Source: a bacterium (GTDB lineage Bacteria > Bdellovibrionota_C > UBA2361 > SZUA-149). Taken from it: a stretch of 17,862 bases of DNA. Numbering within the stretch: the first letter of the stretch is position 1; every line of letters begins with the position of its first letter. The notes under the pieces were generated by a model. It searched no databases, was not told the origin of the DNA, and saw nothing but the letters and a program-made list of their open reading frames with translations. This document shows, one piece after another, positions 7,020 to 13,785 of the stretch. A program made the position numbers and the translations under genes. Location of the stretch: NCBI GenBank assembly GCA_003230795.1, contig QIGM01000010.1:1-17862 (forward strand). The letters are read 5' to 3'.

Positions 7020-7652
7020 ATGAGTAGTAACAACAGCACAAAACGCCAGATGTTACTAAATACCCTGCTCTGGAAAGTGCGGTTGGTGACCGTGGAGATT
7101 GTCGCTGAACTATTGTACCCAGACTCCAAGAACGGACTTGTCTTAGCAAAGCGTGACATTAAAGCATTAATGGATGGAGGCTATCTCAAGTGCCAGAAGT
7201 TTCTGCTTCAGACTTTACCAGGCGTTATTGCTCCAATCTACAGTTCCTATCCAGAAAATCCGCCGCCTGATTATTACAAGCTCGAATACTTTGTAAGGCA
7301 GCGTTGGGATAAACCTCCTAAGCTAACGAAAATTTACACAGCCACTCACAAGGCAGCACGTCAATTGGGAGGCAAGTTAATGAAGGGAGGACTGGCAGAC
7401 CCACTAATGCTCAATCACGACTTCCTGCTCTCGCAGGCTTACCTCACATATCCAATAAAGATTCGGGAGCTATGGGTTGGTGAAATGATATTTCAAGACG
7501 CAGATTCTGGATTTGGCAGGAAAATTTGTGATGCAAAAATTATCTGCGATGACCGACTAATGAAAATAGTGGAGTCTATTGGTGCATACGATGCACGAAG
7601 AATCAAACAATTTTGCGAATACTTTGGAGACTACCCATATGACCTCTTCTAG
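7020..7652 (+). CDS. Replication-relaxation (Replic_Relax)-like DNA-processing protein
   Basis: The 210-residue product has the order seen in the replication-relaxation family of plasmids and conjugative elements. An N-terminal winged-helix segment comes first (residues 10-60; LLNTLLWKVRLVTVEIVAEL, then VLAKRDIKALMDGGYL). A middle part follows (YTATHKAARQLGG about 106-118, LMLNHDFLLSQAYL 129-142). The C-terminal domain has WVGEM (152-156), CDAKI (170-174), VES (184-186) and GAYDARRIKQF (188-198). The acidic and Lys positions E154, D171, K173 and E185 could form a nuclease-like PD-(D/E)XK site; this is inference. Family members are thought to act in plasmid replication or relaxosome function. 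The next gene overlaps its end by 14 bases. Assignment is from pattern memory, not a search. Confidence 0.6.
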   Translation: MSSNNSTKRQMLLNTLLWKVRLVTVEIVAELLYPDSKNGLVLAKRDIKALMDGGYLKCQKFLLQTLPGVIAPIYSSYPENPPPDYYKLEYFVRQRWDKPPKLTKIYTATHKAARQLGGKLMKGGLADPLMLNHDFLLSQAYLTYPIKIRELWVGEMIFQDADSGFGRKICDAKIICDDRLMKIVESIGAYDARRIKQFCEYFGDYPYDLF

Positions 7653-8403
7653 CACCATTTTTGAAGAGCACCCGATAGTTCAAGACATCTGTTCTCGAAC
7701 GGGAGTGTTGGTTCGCTCTGTTATTCAGGAAACAGTCTTTGATGGCAACTATGAACGCACCAAAGGTTTCGTTAAGAAACTTCGCAAGCACTGCCAAGAG
7801 CCGGTATGCCTTGCCAGAAGTGCGAAGGCATACCTGCTGCTGCCTGAAGTAAATAAGCAGCTTGGAATCAAGCGTTATTTGAAATCCAAAAATGGAAATT
7901 TGATTACTGAGCATATTGCTCTCACTTGCTACTGCTATCTGCCTGCTAAGAAACCTGAGAGCAAAACTCGCGTAGAGAAAGCAGGTAAGAGAATTCTTCT
8001 AACCGATGACGAGCTAACTGATTTTCCAGGTCTCTCGGCAACAAACATTACTAAGCCTCGATATGTTCTCAACTACTCTCCCTCCGGCGAGTTAATGAAT
8101 GTGCAACTGGTCATCGTGGATACTGGCAGAGCAAGCCACAAAACAATCGTTAGTAACGCTAAGAAAGAAGTGCAGAAAAGGTTTCGTGCAGAACCGCTTA
8201 GCTCCAGGGCAGCCTTTGAAGATGTAGTGATACGTGACCAACGCTTTTGCATCGTTGTTGTGACCAATAGCGAAGGTAAGGCCAAGTCAATCGAGCAGGA
8301 ATTTGAGCTTAATAAGCATGAACTAGAGACCGCTTGGGAGCATATTTCGTTTGATGTTATCTACCACGAATACTACGCCGAACTTTGCCCAGCTCTGAAC
8401 TAG
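7639..8403 (+). CDS. Second replication-relaxation-like protein, diverged neighbour of 7020-7652
   Basis: The start at 7639 overlaps the preceding gene by 14 bases and has GGAG about ten bases ahead; an earlier GTG at 7579 would overlap it by 74. The 254-residue protein repeats the layout of its neighbour. It has an N-terminal winged-helix-like part (IVQDICSRTGVLVRSVIQET, then GFVKKLRKHC), a strand with AYLLLPEVNKQLGI (64-77) matching IYTATHKAARQLGG, and LITEHIALTCYCYLP (88-102) matching LMLNHDFLLSQAYLTYP. It then continues into a domain with YVLNYSPSGELMNVQLVIVD (142-161), a long helix and RFCIVVVTN (202-210). The last part could be a nuclease-like fold. The overlap indicates coupled expression. 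The two may form a heteromeric DNA-processing unit, which is inferred. Confidence 0.55.
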   Translation: MTSSSTIFEEHPIVQDICSRTGVLVRSVIQETVFDGNYERTKGFVKKLRKHCQEPVCLARSAKAYLLLPEVNKQLGIKRYLKSKNGNLITEHIALTCYCYLPAKKPESKTRVEKAGKRILLTDDELTDFPGLSATNITKPRYVLNYSPSGELMNVQLVIVDTGRASHKTIVSNAKKEVQKRFRAEPLSSRAAFEDVVIRDQRFCIVVVTNSEGKAKSIEQEFELNKHELETAWEHISFDVIYHEYYAELCPALN

Positions 8404-8418
8404 TACAAGGATAAGTCC

Positions 8419-9285
8419 GTGTCGAATCAGAACAAGATAATCGAAAAGATTGCGGTCGAAACTGCATATCGTAAGCGAAAACCTAACTGGCCATTTAGAG
8501 AGCCTAGCTGGTACGAGCAACGAAACATCATGCTATTTGGGGCAGCTGTGCTGGGCTGGATTCTCGCTGTAGGAATTCTCGTTATATGCGGTAGAGGGTC
8601 ATTGATTGACCTAAATGTCATCCTGATTATTTGGCTAATTGCTGGGTGGTATTTCTGCTATTACGCAGCGAATTCATTTGTAAGGAGCGGAGAGACGGTA
8701 TCTCAAAGGCATTTTACATCCATTCACAACCTTAAATATGTAGGTGCTGCATTGGCGGTAGTATTCTTACTTTCATCAGCTCTCACCCCAATGCATGAAT
8801 TGGCTGGCCCCTTTACAGCTCTCGTGCTTCTTCTGATTACCGGCCTCAGCACAGTAACGATTCAATGCGACATAGAAGATGCAAGAGTAGAGCTTGCAAA
8901 CAAGAGAGAATATCACAGCAAGGAAGTCGATTTACATCTTGAGAGAGAAGACGTTGAAGGTCAATGGTACAAGGAGGCATGTCCTGAACCCTTAATGTGC
9001 GGGGCCGTCTTAATCTCTTGTGCGTATTTTCTGGCTGGAGCAATAACTATCAAATCGGGAACAATCAGCAATCCTTTGTTTGGACCTTCCATGTTTTTTC
9101 TATCACTGCCGTGTGGTGTGTGGGTCAGCTCGACCTTCTTCTCTGCGGCAACATACAAAAGCATCGTGGGGGAATATTACGAACGATTCATGCCTGCTCC
9201 AGAAGAGGAGGAACCAAAAGATATCACCAGGGATGCTAAGGCGTGGAGGGAAAGATTTGAGGCAGGGCAAAGGTCTGCTGAGTAA
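8419..9285 (+). CDS. Membrane protein (six helices) next to the coupling ATPase
   Basis: A GTG start at 8419 with AAGG at good spacing gives 288 residues. A basic N-terminus of about 35 residues precedes hydrophobic segments at roughly 37-57, 64-85, 106-121, 129-149, 191-211 and 222-244. A highly charged helical linker (DARVELANKREYHSKEVDLH, then LEREDVEG) lies between segments 4 and 5, and a Pro/Glu-rich soluble tail (PAPEEEEPKD) ends the protein. No family was recognised. It sits 15 bases after the preceding stop and 46 before a VirD4/TraD-like ATPase that has no membrane segment, so it may be that ATPase's membrane anchor. This is inferred from gene order only. Confidence 0.65.
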   Translation: MSNQNKIIEKIAVETAYRKRKPNWPFREPSWYEQRNIMLFGAAVLGWILAVGILVICGRGSLIDLNVILIIWLIAGWYFCYYAANSFVRSGETVSQRHFTSIHNLKYVGAALAVVFLLSSALTPMHELAGPFTALVLLLITGLSTVTIQCDIEDARVELANKREYHSKEVDLHLEREDVEGQWYKEACPEPLMCGAVLISCAYFLAGAITIKSGTISNPLFGPSMFFLSLPCGVWVSSTFFSAATYKSIVGEYYERFMPAPEEEEPKDITRDAKAWRERFEAGQRSAE

Positions 9286-9331
9286 AGCCACTTAGCAACA
9301 CATTATCTAGTTCATTGAAATGGAGTAAATC

Positions 9332-10867
9332 ATGGACCCTTATGACTATAGCGACAGGATTCTTATTGGAGAAACTCTTGGTAAAAGTCTTTATTTAAGG
9401 CTTTGCTGCCTGTTCGAACATCTCTGGCTGCGTGGGAAGAGTCGTGCAGGCAAGACGGTGTGGCTTACGAGCATTATCTATCAGCTAATAAGAATAGCAG
9501 CGTGCAAGAAACACCTATCTATCATCCAGTTCGACCCTAAGGGCGATTTGGCAAGCCTAAATAGTGCGATCGAGACGTGCAAAAAGTATGGACTGCCATT
9601 TAAGTTTATCTCGCTAACACCAGGGCAAGCTACGCACGTCTTTCCTCCTTTGCAGCAACCGGTTTACAAAAACATGACATCTGTTGCTAAAGCTGAATAT
9701 CTTACTTCAGGTTTCGGGCTAAGAGTCAGTTCGACTGAATATGGAAAATCATTCTTTGGGGCAAAATCTGAAGGCAAGATTGGCTCAGCAGTTGAAACAT
9801 CAGTACAAGATTTTGTTGAGCTAGCAAAGAAAATAAAGCTCGTCAGTCCGTCTAAGAAGGGAGAACCTGACCATGCAGAATTGGTCATCGATAAAGCAGC
9901 AAAGATTCCGGTCTTTAATCCGAAAACTCCAGAGAATTTTTTACACATGGTTAATGTGAACTCAATATTCCTGAAGCCTCAATATGTCTACGTGTTTTGC
10001 AACGTGCTTGAGAATCCAGATACGGCATATCCATTGTTTAGGATGTTTCTAGATAGTTTGATTCCGGCAGCACAAAGCTATGACGAGGACATACGAAATA
10101 ATGTTGTAGTTATTGTCGATGAGGCAGCTCATCTGACGTCGCCCTCCCTTTCAGCATTTCTTGACATGGCTGCTGGCTTTCGATGCGGAGTGGTGCTTGC
10201 TCACCAGCACGCAGCACAATTGGCAACTGGAAGTGAAGATTACTATGGAAGTTTCTTTGGTGGAACCAACATTCATATAGATTGGTCTCCTATGCTCCAT
10301 TTAGATGAATACCAAAAGTCAGGGCCAACAACAAAAGGAAAGAATCAGACTTACTCAAACTCAACTGGAGAATCTGAAAATACAAATCCTGAAGGAGATA
10401 TCAGCCATTCAACTAACAGTAGTGAATCTCATGGTTGGTCTGAATACGACAAGCCCTTCTTTGAATACGATTTGATTAGAGAAATTACTCGTAACAAACA
10501 GCAATGCATTATTGATACCCTTCATGCAACAGAGGAAGGATGGGGGGGCTTTCCAATGATAATGGATACGTTTTTTCATATTGAAAAAGAAGAGCACGAC
10601 AGACGAAACAAAACTCCTATTCGAGACTACATTTGGGACAAAGGGCAAATCATCAATCCATTTCCTAATGAAATGCCAGAGGCTCCTTGCAAGCCCCCCA
10701 AGCACCACGATAGCAATGGCATCTATGCACCTAAGCCAAATTCAAGAACGCCCAATAAAAACCGCGACGAGCTGCCAAGAAAAGAATCTGCTTCACTCTC
10801 TACTACCTGGCAAATGTGGTCTGAAAAAGCCAAAGAAGTGCATCAAAGAGTTTACCCAACCAAATAG
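9332..10867 (+). CDS. VirD4/TraD-like coupling ATPase without membrane anchor
   Basis: The 511-residue cytoplasmic protein is a RecA-fold DNA-pumping ATPase of the type IV coupling protein/HerA-TraD group. Walker A is GKSRAGKT at 35-42. FDPKGDL at 67-73 matches the DPKG(E/D) motif after strand 2 in VirD4-type proteins. Walker B is VVIVDEA at 259-265, with D263 and E264. The downstream VLAHQHAAQL carries the His-Gln sensor motif. Family members bring DNA and relaxase to a conjugation channel. Canonical coupling proteins begin with two membrane helices; here the ATPase motif starts by residue 35, and a separate membrane protein is encoded just upstream. The Ser/Asn/Gly-rich stretch about 330-375 is probably disordered. 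No relaxase or channel genes are in the window, so mobilisation is a guess. Confidence 0.82.
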   Translation: MDPYDYSDRILIGETLGKSLYLRLCCLFEHLWLRGKSRAGKTVWLTSIIYQLIRIAACKKHLSIIQFDPKGDLASLNSAIETCKKYGLPFKFISLTPGQATHVFPPLQQPVYKNMTSVAKAEYLTSGFGLRVSSTEYGKSFFGAKSEGKIGSAVETSVQDFVELAKKIKLVSPSKKGEPDHAELVIDKAAKIPVFNPKTPENFLHMVNVNSIFLKPQYVYVFCNVLENPDTAYPLFRMFLDSLIPAAQSYDEDIRNNVVVIVDEAAHLTSPSLSAFLDMAAGFRCGVVLAHQHAAQLATGSEDYYGSFFGGTNIHIDWSPMLHLDEYQKSGPTTKGKNQTYSNSTGESENTNPEGDISHSTNSSESHGWSEYDKPFFEYDLIREITRNKQQCIIDTLHATEEGWGGFPMIMDTFFHIEKEEHDRRNKTPIRDYIWDKGQIINPFPNEMPEAPCKPPKHHDSNGIYAPKPNSRTPNKNRDELPRKESASLSTTWQMWSEKAKEVHQRVYPTK

Positions 10868-10950
10868 ACAAACCTACAAATCCGCTCCTGACACCTAACG
10901 CCAAACATCGTTTAGTAACAATTCTTCTTCTCGTTTTTGAAAGGTTAATC

Positions 10951-11205
10951 ATGGCCATGACAAGCAAGCCTCCTGTTGCAGAAAAGAGGCTTGGCAGCCT
11001 CAAGGCTGCCATTTGGGTAAACGAAACAAAGAACGGCCCCAGGCACAACGTGACACTCTCTAGGTTGTACAAGAACGATGGTGAGCAGTGGCAAGAAACA
11101 ATAAGTTTTGGGAAAAACGACCTGCTTCCACTTAGAAAACTTCTTGACCAAGCACACACCTGGATTCTCGAAGAGCAGCAATCCACAAAAGACCAATCGG
11201 ACTAA
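10951..11205 (+). CDS. Small conserved-looking protein (84 aa), possible PC4-like fold
   Basis: The start at 10951 has AAAGG at suitable spacing. The pattern is GSLKAAIW (15-22), a turn with KNGP, NVTLSRLY (33-40), a GEQW turn (44-47), ISFGKNDLLPLRKLLDQAHT (51-70) and WI. It gives three or four beta strands, then one amphipathic helix ending in Trp. This resembles small proteins common on bacterial plasmids and integrative elements and recalls the PC4/YdbC ssDNA-binding layout; that likeness is impression, not alignment. The proteins at 11797-12252 and 12506-12946 show the same order of features. It follows the ATPase gene by 83 bases and ends at a UUCG-capped hairpin. Confidence 0.65.
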   Translation: MAMTSKPPVAEKRLGSLKAAIWVNETKNGPRHNVTLSRLYKNDGEQWQETISFGKNDLLPLRKLLDQAHTWILEEQQSTKDQSD

Positions 11206-11240
11206 CCCCTCCCTTCTCACTTCGGTGAGTGCTCGGGGTT
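11204..11240 (+). terminator. Hairpin with C(UUCG)G tetraloop after the 84-aa gene
   Basis: AACCCC (11204-11209) pairs with GGGGTT (11235-11240). The inner stem CTCAC (11216-11220) pairs with GTGAG (11225-11229) around a TTCG loop. It overlaps the stop codon. No T tract follows, so it is either a weak terminator or an RNA end protector. Confidence 0.5.
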
Positions 11241-11341
11241 TATATGGTGCGGCGGCACCTGATACGCAGCTCGCCCAGCTAGGGTAGGTCTGGCCAGCCT
11301 GAAATGGCAATTTCGAAAACCTCATTTCGATGGAGGAACTT

Positions 11342-11521
11342 ATGAGCATTGTGAATTTCATCTTGCAGTGGGTTTTTCTTTTGGGACTGATGGAGCTGAT
11401 GACAACTGCATTCGCATTTGCAAGGGAGCACGGACTAGTCCGTCCCACGCGAATACGTATTTACGGAGCACTTGTGCTCTTTAGTTGTCTATTAGGCTAC
11501 GGTCCCGAATTCGTTTTTTAG
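11342..11521 (+). CDS. Small membrane protein (59 aa)
   Basis: GGAGGA (11332-11337) precedes the ATG at 11342 at normal spacing. The in-frame ATG at 11330 overlaps that ribosome site and is not used. The product has two hydrophobic stretches (IVNFILQWVFLLGLMELMTT near the N-terminus and YGALVLFSCLLGYG near the end), separated by a basic loop (FAREHGLVRPTRIRI). It has the shape of a two-helix hairpin in the membrane. No family was recognised. It lies between two strong hairpins (11204-11240 and 11543-11576) and is probably expressed alone. Confidence 0.6.
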   Translation: MSIVNFILQWVFLLGLMELMTTAFAFAREHGLVRPTRIRIYGALVLFSCLLGYGPEFVF

Positions 11522-11542
11522 GTTTTCATAAAAGGTTGTTTT

Positions 11543-11576
11543 GAGGAGAGTTCTCACTAGCGTGAGTGCTCTCCTC
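11543..11576 (+). terminator. Strong hairpin after the 59-aa membrane gene
   Basis: GAGGAGAG (11543-11550) pairs with CTCTCCTC (11569-11576), and CTCAC (11553-11557) pairs with GTGAG (11562-11566) around a four-base loop. The same outer stem sequence recurs at 13729-13765. There is no clear T tract. Confidence 0.55.
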
Positions 11577-11689
11577 TCCGGGCTTAGTGCTTGGAATAGG
11601 GTTCACGACTAGTCCTTTTATTAGTCGAAAATGTGGTTACTTCTTCGTTTTATCTCCTAGCAAAACATTCATTCGACAATCGATTCTTT

Positions 11690-11741
11690 CTGAGAGCCGC
11701 AAGGTTGTCAGCAGGACTTGGTTTACTATTTGCAGCCCTGC
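11690..11741 (+). promoter_or_regulatory. Structured leader motif, copy A
   Basis: The first hairpin has arms CTGAGAGCC (11690-11698) and GGTTGTCAG (11703-11711), with eight of nine positions pairing (one G-U). Next come TCAGCAGG (11708-11715) and ACTT, and a closing GCAGG/CCTGC (11711-11715, 11737-11741) with GCAGC just inside the 3' arm. TCAGCAGG begins 89 bases ahead of the start codon at 11797. A matching copy with compensating base changes lies ahead of the gene at 12506. The rest of 11577-11796 holds no gene; a short GACTA/TAGTC repeat is seen near 11610. Confidence 0.6.
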
Positions 11742-11796
11742 ACAAACACAGAAACTGCAATAGTTATTAACAATTAGACCATTGGAGGAAATTACT

Positions 11797-12252
11797 ATGG
11801 TTGAAAATAATAGTCGAAAAACACTTTCATCTTCAAGTAAGACGAAAGAACAAGTGAGTGGAGTGTTGGATGAGACGAGTGGTGTTGATGAGAAGCAAAG
11901 TAGCAGACGCCTACTAAAGAGAGAAGTGTTTGGATTTATCCAAGCATCCGTTCTTGAGCGCAAATCAAAATCCAATAGCAAGTACAGCTATTTGAAATTT
12001 GAGCGTATCAGCAACGGAAACTCTTGGGACGGTTGCTATGCTTCTGATTTGATTTACCATGCACAGGCAACTCTATGGGCTGCTGAGTGGTTTCTAGGCA
12101 ATGGCGATTTGAAGCCAAATCTAGAACTAAAACTCAACATCCTTGTTGATGTCTTAAGTGGTGTCGATGACATCATGCCAGCATACGAAGAAAACATGAA
12201 GGCATTCGTCAAGAAAGCGATGGACGAGCGTAAAAAGCTCGCACAAAGCTAG
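11797..12252 (+). CDS. Hypothetical protein (151 aa), one of two adjacent relatives
   Basis: The ATG at 11797 has GGAGGA eight bases upstream; the TTG at 11782 is part of that ribosome site. A Ser/Lys-rich, probably disordered N-terminus (1-40) precedes a compact domain. It contains FGFIQASVLERK (45-56), YSYLKFERIS (63-72), a W turn, and then the helices SDLIYHAQATLWAAEWFLGN (83-102) and LELKLNILVDVLSGVDDIMP (109-128). The same order, with matching W-x(2)-WF and LxGxD positions, occurs in the protein at 12506-12946. The first half also resembles the 84-aa protein at 10951. Function unknown; a small nucleic-acid-binding role is a guess. A perfect GNRA-loop hairpin follows. Confidence 0.65.
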   Translation: MVENNSRKTLSSSSKTKEQVSGVLDETSGVDEKQSSRRLLKREVFGFIQASVLERKSKSNSKYSYLKFERISNGNSWDGCYASDLIYHAQATLWAAEWFLGNGDLKPNLELKLNILVDVLSGVDDIMPAYEENMKAFVKKAMDERKKLAQS

Positions 12253-12262
12253 TAATCACATA

Positions 12263-12284
12263 GGGGAGGACGAAAGTCCTCCCC
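12263..12284 (+). terminator. GAAA-capped hairpin after the 151-aa gene
   Basis: GGGGAGGAC (12263-12271) and GTCCTCCCC (12276-12284) form a perfect 9-bp stem around GAAA, a GNRA tetraloop, ten bases after the stop codon. A pyrimidine-rich stretch follows, but no clean T run. Confidence 0.6.
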
Positions 12285-12399
12285 GCTTCCCCTCCTCTAA
12301 TTTTGGATATCTGGCCTGTCCAATATGTTGGCCACAAGTGCAGCTCACTTCTTTACTTCTTTTTCAAATACCAACTCACAGATCGACGCCAGGTATTTG

Positions 12400-12467
12400 C
12401 TGAAAGCTTTTGAGCTTTCAGCAGGGACTTAGATATTTGTTGACTCACTTAGGTGCAGCTTCCCTGC
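12400..12467 (+). promoter_or_regulatory. Structured leader motif, copy B
   Basis: The hairpin has arms CTGAAAGCT (12400-12408) and AGCTTTCAG (12413-12421), perfect over nine pairs, and continues into TCAGCAGG (12418-12425) and GACTT. It is closed by GCAGGG/CCCTGC (12421-12426, 12462-12467) with GCAGC inside the 3' arm. TCAGCAGG begins 88 bases ahead of the start codon at 12506, against 89 in copy A. The remaining bases of 12285-12505 hold no gene. Confidence 0.6.
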
Positions 12468-12505
12468 CTGTTGCCTCAAGTGAAATTAATCATAGGAGAT
12501 AAATT

Positions 12506-12946
12506 ATGATTGAACAACGAACAAGTCGATGGGCCTTCTCACCGATCCGTTTGGTGTATCGCCCAGTGTGTGGATTGTTTTGGAGAAGAAGAAAGATACG
12601 CACTAAGGCAAAAGAGACTGTTGTAGATAGCAAGCAGTTTGGAAAGATAAAAGTGCTTGTCTTAAGGACTCGCTCAATCAAAGGAACCTCGTTTTCCGTA
12701 AAGATTGGTCGCGAATTTAAGGACGGGCCGATGGGTCTGGCAAATCGCTTTTATGATTCTGATGCTCATGACCTGGCCTCCGCAGTTTGGTGGACAGTGG
12801 ATTGGTTTATTCACAATGGAAACTGTAGCCAAAGGCAATTGGTCTTTTTGCAATGCTTAGATGAAGGACTGGCAGGTATAGATACTGTCTTTCACGAATT
12901 CGAGAGACGTTGCAAAAAATACGATAGACACAATTCGCCCAATTAG
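12506..12946 (+). CDS. Hypothetical protein (146 aa), relative of 11797-12252
   Basis: The ATG has AGGAGA eight bases upstream. The first 40 residues are basic and aromatic and differ from the neighbour's Ser-rich start. The domain that follows matches it: FGKIKVLVLRTRS (45-57), TSFSVKIGREF (61-71), then AHDLASAVWWTVDWFIHN (87-104) and LVFLQCLDEGLAGIDTVFHE (112-131). Shared marks include the strand pair, the DL-x(2)-A helix, W-x(2)-WF and an LxGxD helix. I infer a tandem duplication that carried the leader motif along, followed by strong divergence. Function unknown. A long hairpin at 12969-13006 ends the unit. Confidence 0.65.
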   Translation: MIEQRTSRWAFSPIRLVYRPVCGLFWRRRKIRTKAKETVVDSKQFGKIKVLVLRTRSIKGTSFSVKIGREFKDGPMGLANRFYDSDAHDLASAVWWTVDWFIHNGNCSQRQLVFLQCLDEGLAGIDTVFHEFERRCKKYDRHNSPN

Positions 12947-12968
12947 TGTGGGCAAGTTACACAAGAAA

Positions 12969-13006
12969 GGGGCAGACTCCAGCTCTACATGAGCGGAGTC
13001 TTCCCC
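12969..13006 (+). terminator. Long hairpin after the 146-aa gene
   Basis: GGGG (12969-12972) pairs with CCCC (13003-13006), AGACTCC (12974-12980) with GGAGTCT (12995-13001), and GCTC (12982-12985) with GAGC (12991-12994). It starts 22 bases after the stop and has no T tract, so termination is likely but not certain. Confidence 0.5.
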
Positions 13007-13054
13007 ACTCCCATGCCCTAAATCCTCAGCCGTAGAAACAGCAATGCGACGAAC

Positions 13055-13176
13055 GCCAGTGGCGAGAATCGCACTGGCTGTGTCGAAGTGATGCCAAGAG
13101 AAGCGGCGGCATTACGTGGTGGGGGGGTGGGGATGGAGTGATGAAAGGATAAACAGCCTGTCCTTAAGGTGGCTGT
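13055..13176. other. Gene-free stretch with hairpins and a G-rich tract
   Basis: Between the hairpin at 13006 and the terminator at 13238 I see no gene. There is a 7-bp hairpin, GCCAGTG/CACTGGC (13055-13061, 13072-13078); a G-rich tract with runs of seven and four Gs near 13121-13136; and ACAGCC/GGCTGT (13153-13158, 13171-13176) around the palindrome CCTTAAGG. Confidence 0.4.
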
Positions 13177-13213
13177 CCTTAGTTTCAATTCAACAAATTC
13201 TTTTCGTGTCTTG

Positions 13214-13273
13214 CCGCATTCCATTCATGGAATGCGGGAGGGCATTGAACGACTGCAAGCTGCCCTCTTTTTT
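13214..13273 (+). terminator. Double hairpin with T run, upstream of the 138-aa gene
   Basis: CCGCATTCCA/TGGAATGCGG (13214-13223, 13228-13237) forms a perfect 10-bp hairpin. It directly abuts GAGGGCA/TGCCCTC (13238-13244, 13261-13267), which is followed by six Ts (13268-13273). This ends 30 bases before the next start codon and no gene precedes it closely, so it may be an attenuator in that gene's leader. Confidence 0.7.
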
Positions 13274-13303
13274 GGAGAATGCTTGTGGCTTTAGGAGAAG
13301 AAA

Positions 13304-13720
13304 ATGAAGAATGAAAAAAAGGAAAGTATCATTGTGTTTCAGGTTGAGAATTCCAAGGCTAATTATGATTTGCCTGGATTGCCGACTCCTGAATTTCCAC
13401 GAGACTTTTTTCCAGCATGGATAGTTTATTCTGGAGACCTTGATAGAGCCTTTGGCCTAACGCAGGTTTCTGAATACACATCAAAGGATGTAAGAAATGG
13501 CTTGCTCAGTAAATATTCTCCGCAAGCCCGTTCAACATCTGCTGGAGATAGGATGATGAAGATTATGGGTAAGAGTACCTATGAAGTTTATCACTGCGGA
13601 AAGTTTTCATTTAACAAACTAGAGCGAGATTCAATTGGAACTCGCTCTAGCGATGTTACGGCCTGCTTCTCGCAATGGCTGAGTCGTGAGACGACAATGA
13701 TAAACACAATGAAGTATTAA
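13304..13720 (+). CDS. Hypothetical protein (138 aa)
   Basis: The ATG has AGGAGAAG at good spacing. No family was recognised. The N-terminal half has a strand (SIIVFQVENS) and a proline/aromatic-rich stretch (LPGLPTPEFPRDFFPAWIVY). The second half is polar, with SAGDRMMKIMGKSTYEVYHC and a C-terminal helix containing SQWLSRETTMIN. It has no membrane segment. The gene lies between a possible attenuator (13214-13273) and a strong terminator (13729-13773), so it is an isolated transcription unit. Confidence 0.6.
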   Translation: MKNEKKESIIVFQVENSKANYDLPGLPTPEFPRDFFPAWIVYSGDLDRAFGLTQVSEYTSKDVRNGLLSKYSPQARSTSAGDRMMKIMGKSTYEVYHCGKFSFNKLERDSIGTRSSDVTACFSQWLSRETTMINTMKY

Positions 13721-13728
13721 TGTGTGTG

Positions 13729-13773
13729 GAGGAGAGTGCTTGCTTTTTTAGCAAGTGCTCTCCTCACTTTTTT
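13729..13773 (+). terminator. Strong rho-independent terminator after the 138-aa gene
   Basis: GAGGAGAGTGCTTGCT (13729-13744) and AGCAAGTGCTCTCCTC (13750-13765) pair over 16 positions, two of them wobbles, around a five-T loop. ACTTTTTT follows. It starts nine bases after the stop codon. The outer arm is identical to that at 11543-11576. Confidence 0.9.
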
Positions 13774-13785
13774 AGGGAAACTAAC

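Noticed and set aside
13116..13137. G-quadruplex near the G-rich tract
   Set aside because: Only two runs of three or more Gs are present, so a standard four-run quadruplex is not supported.
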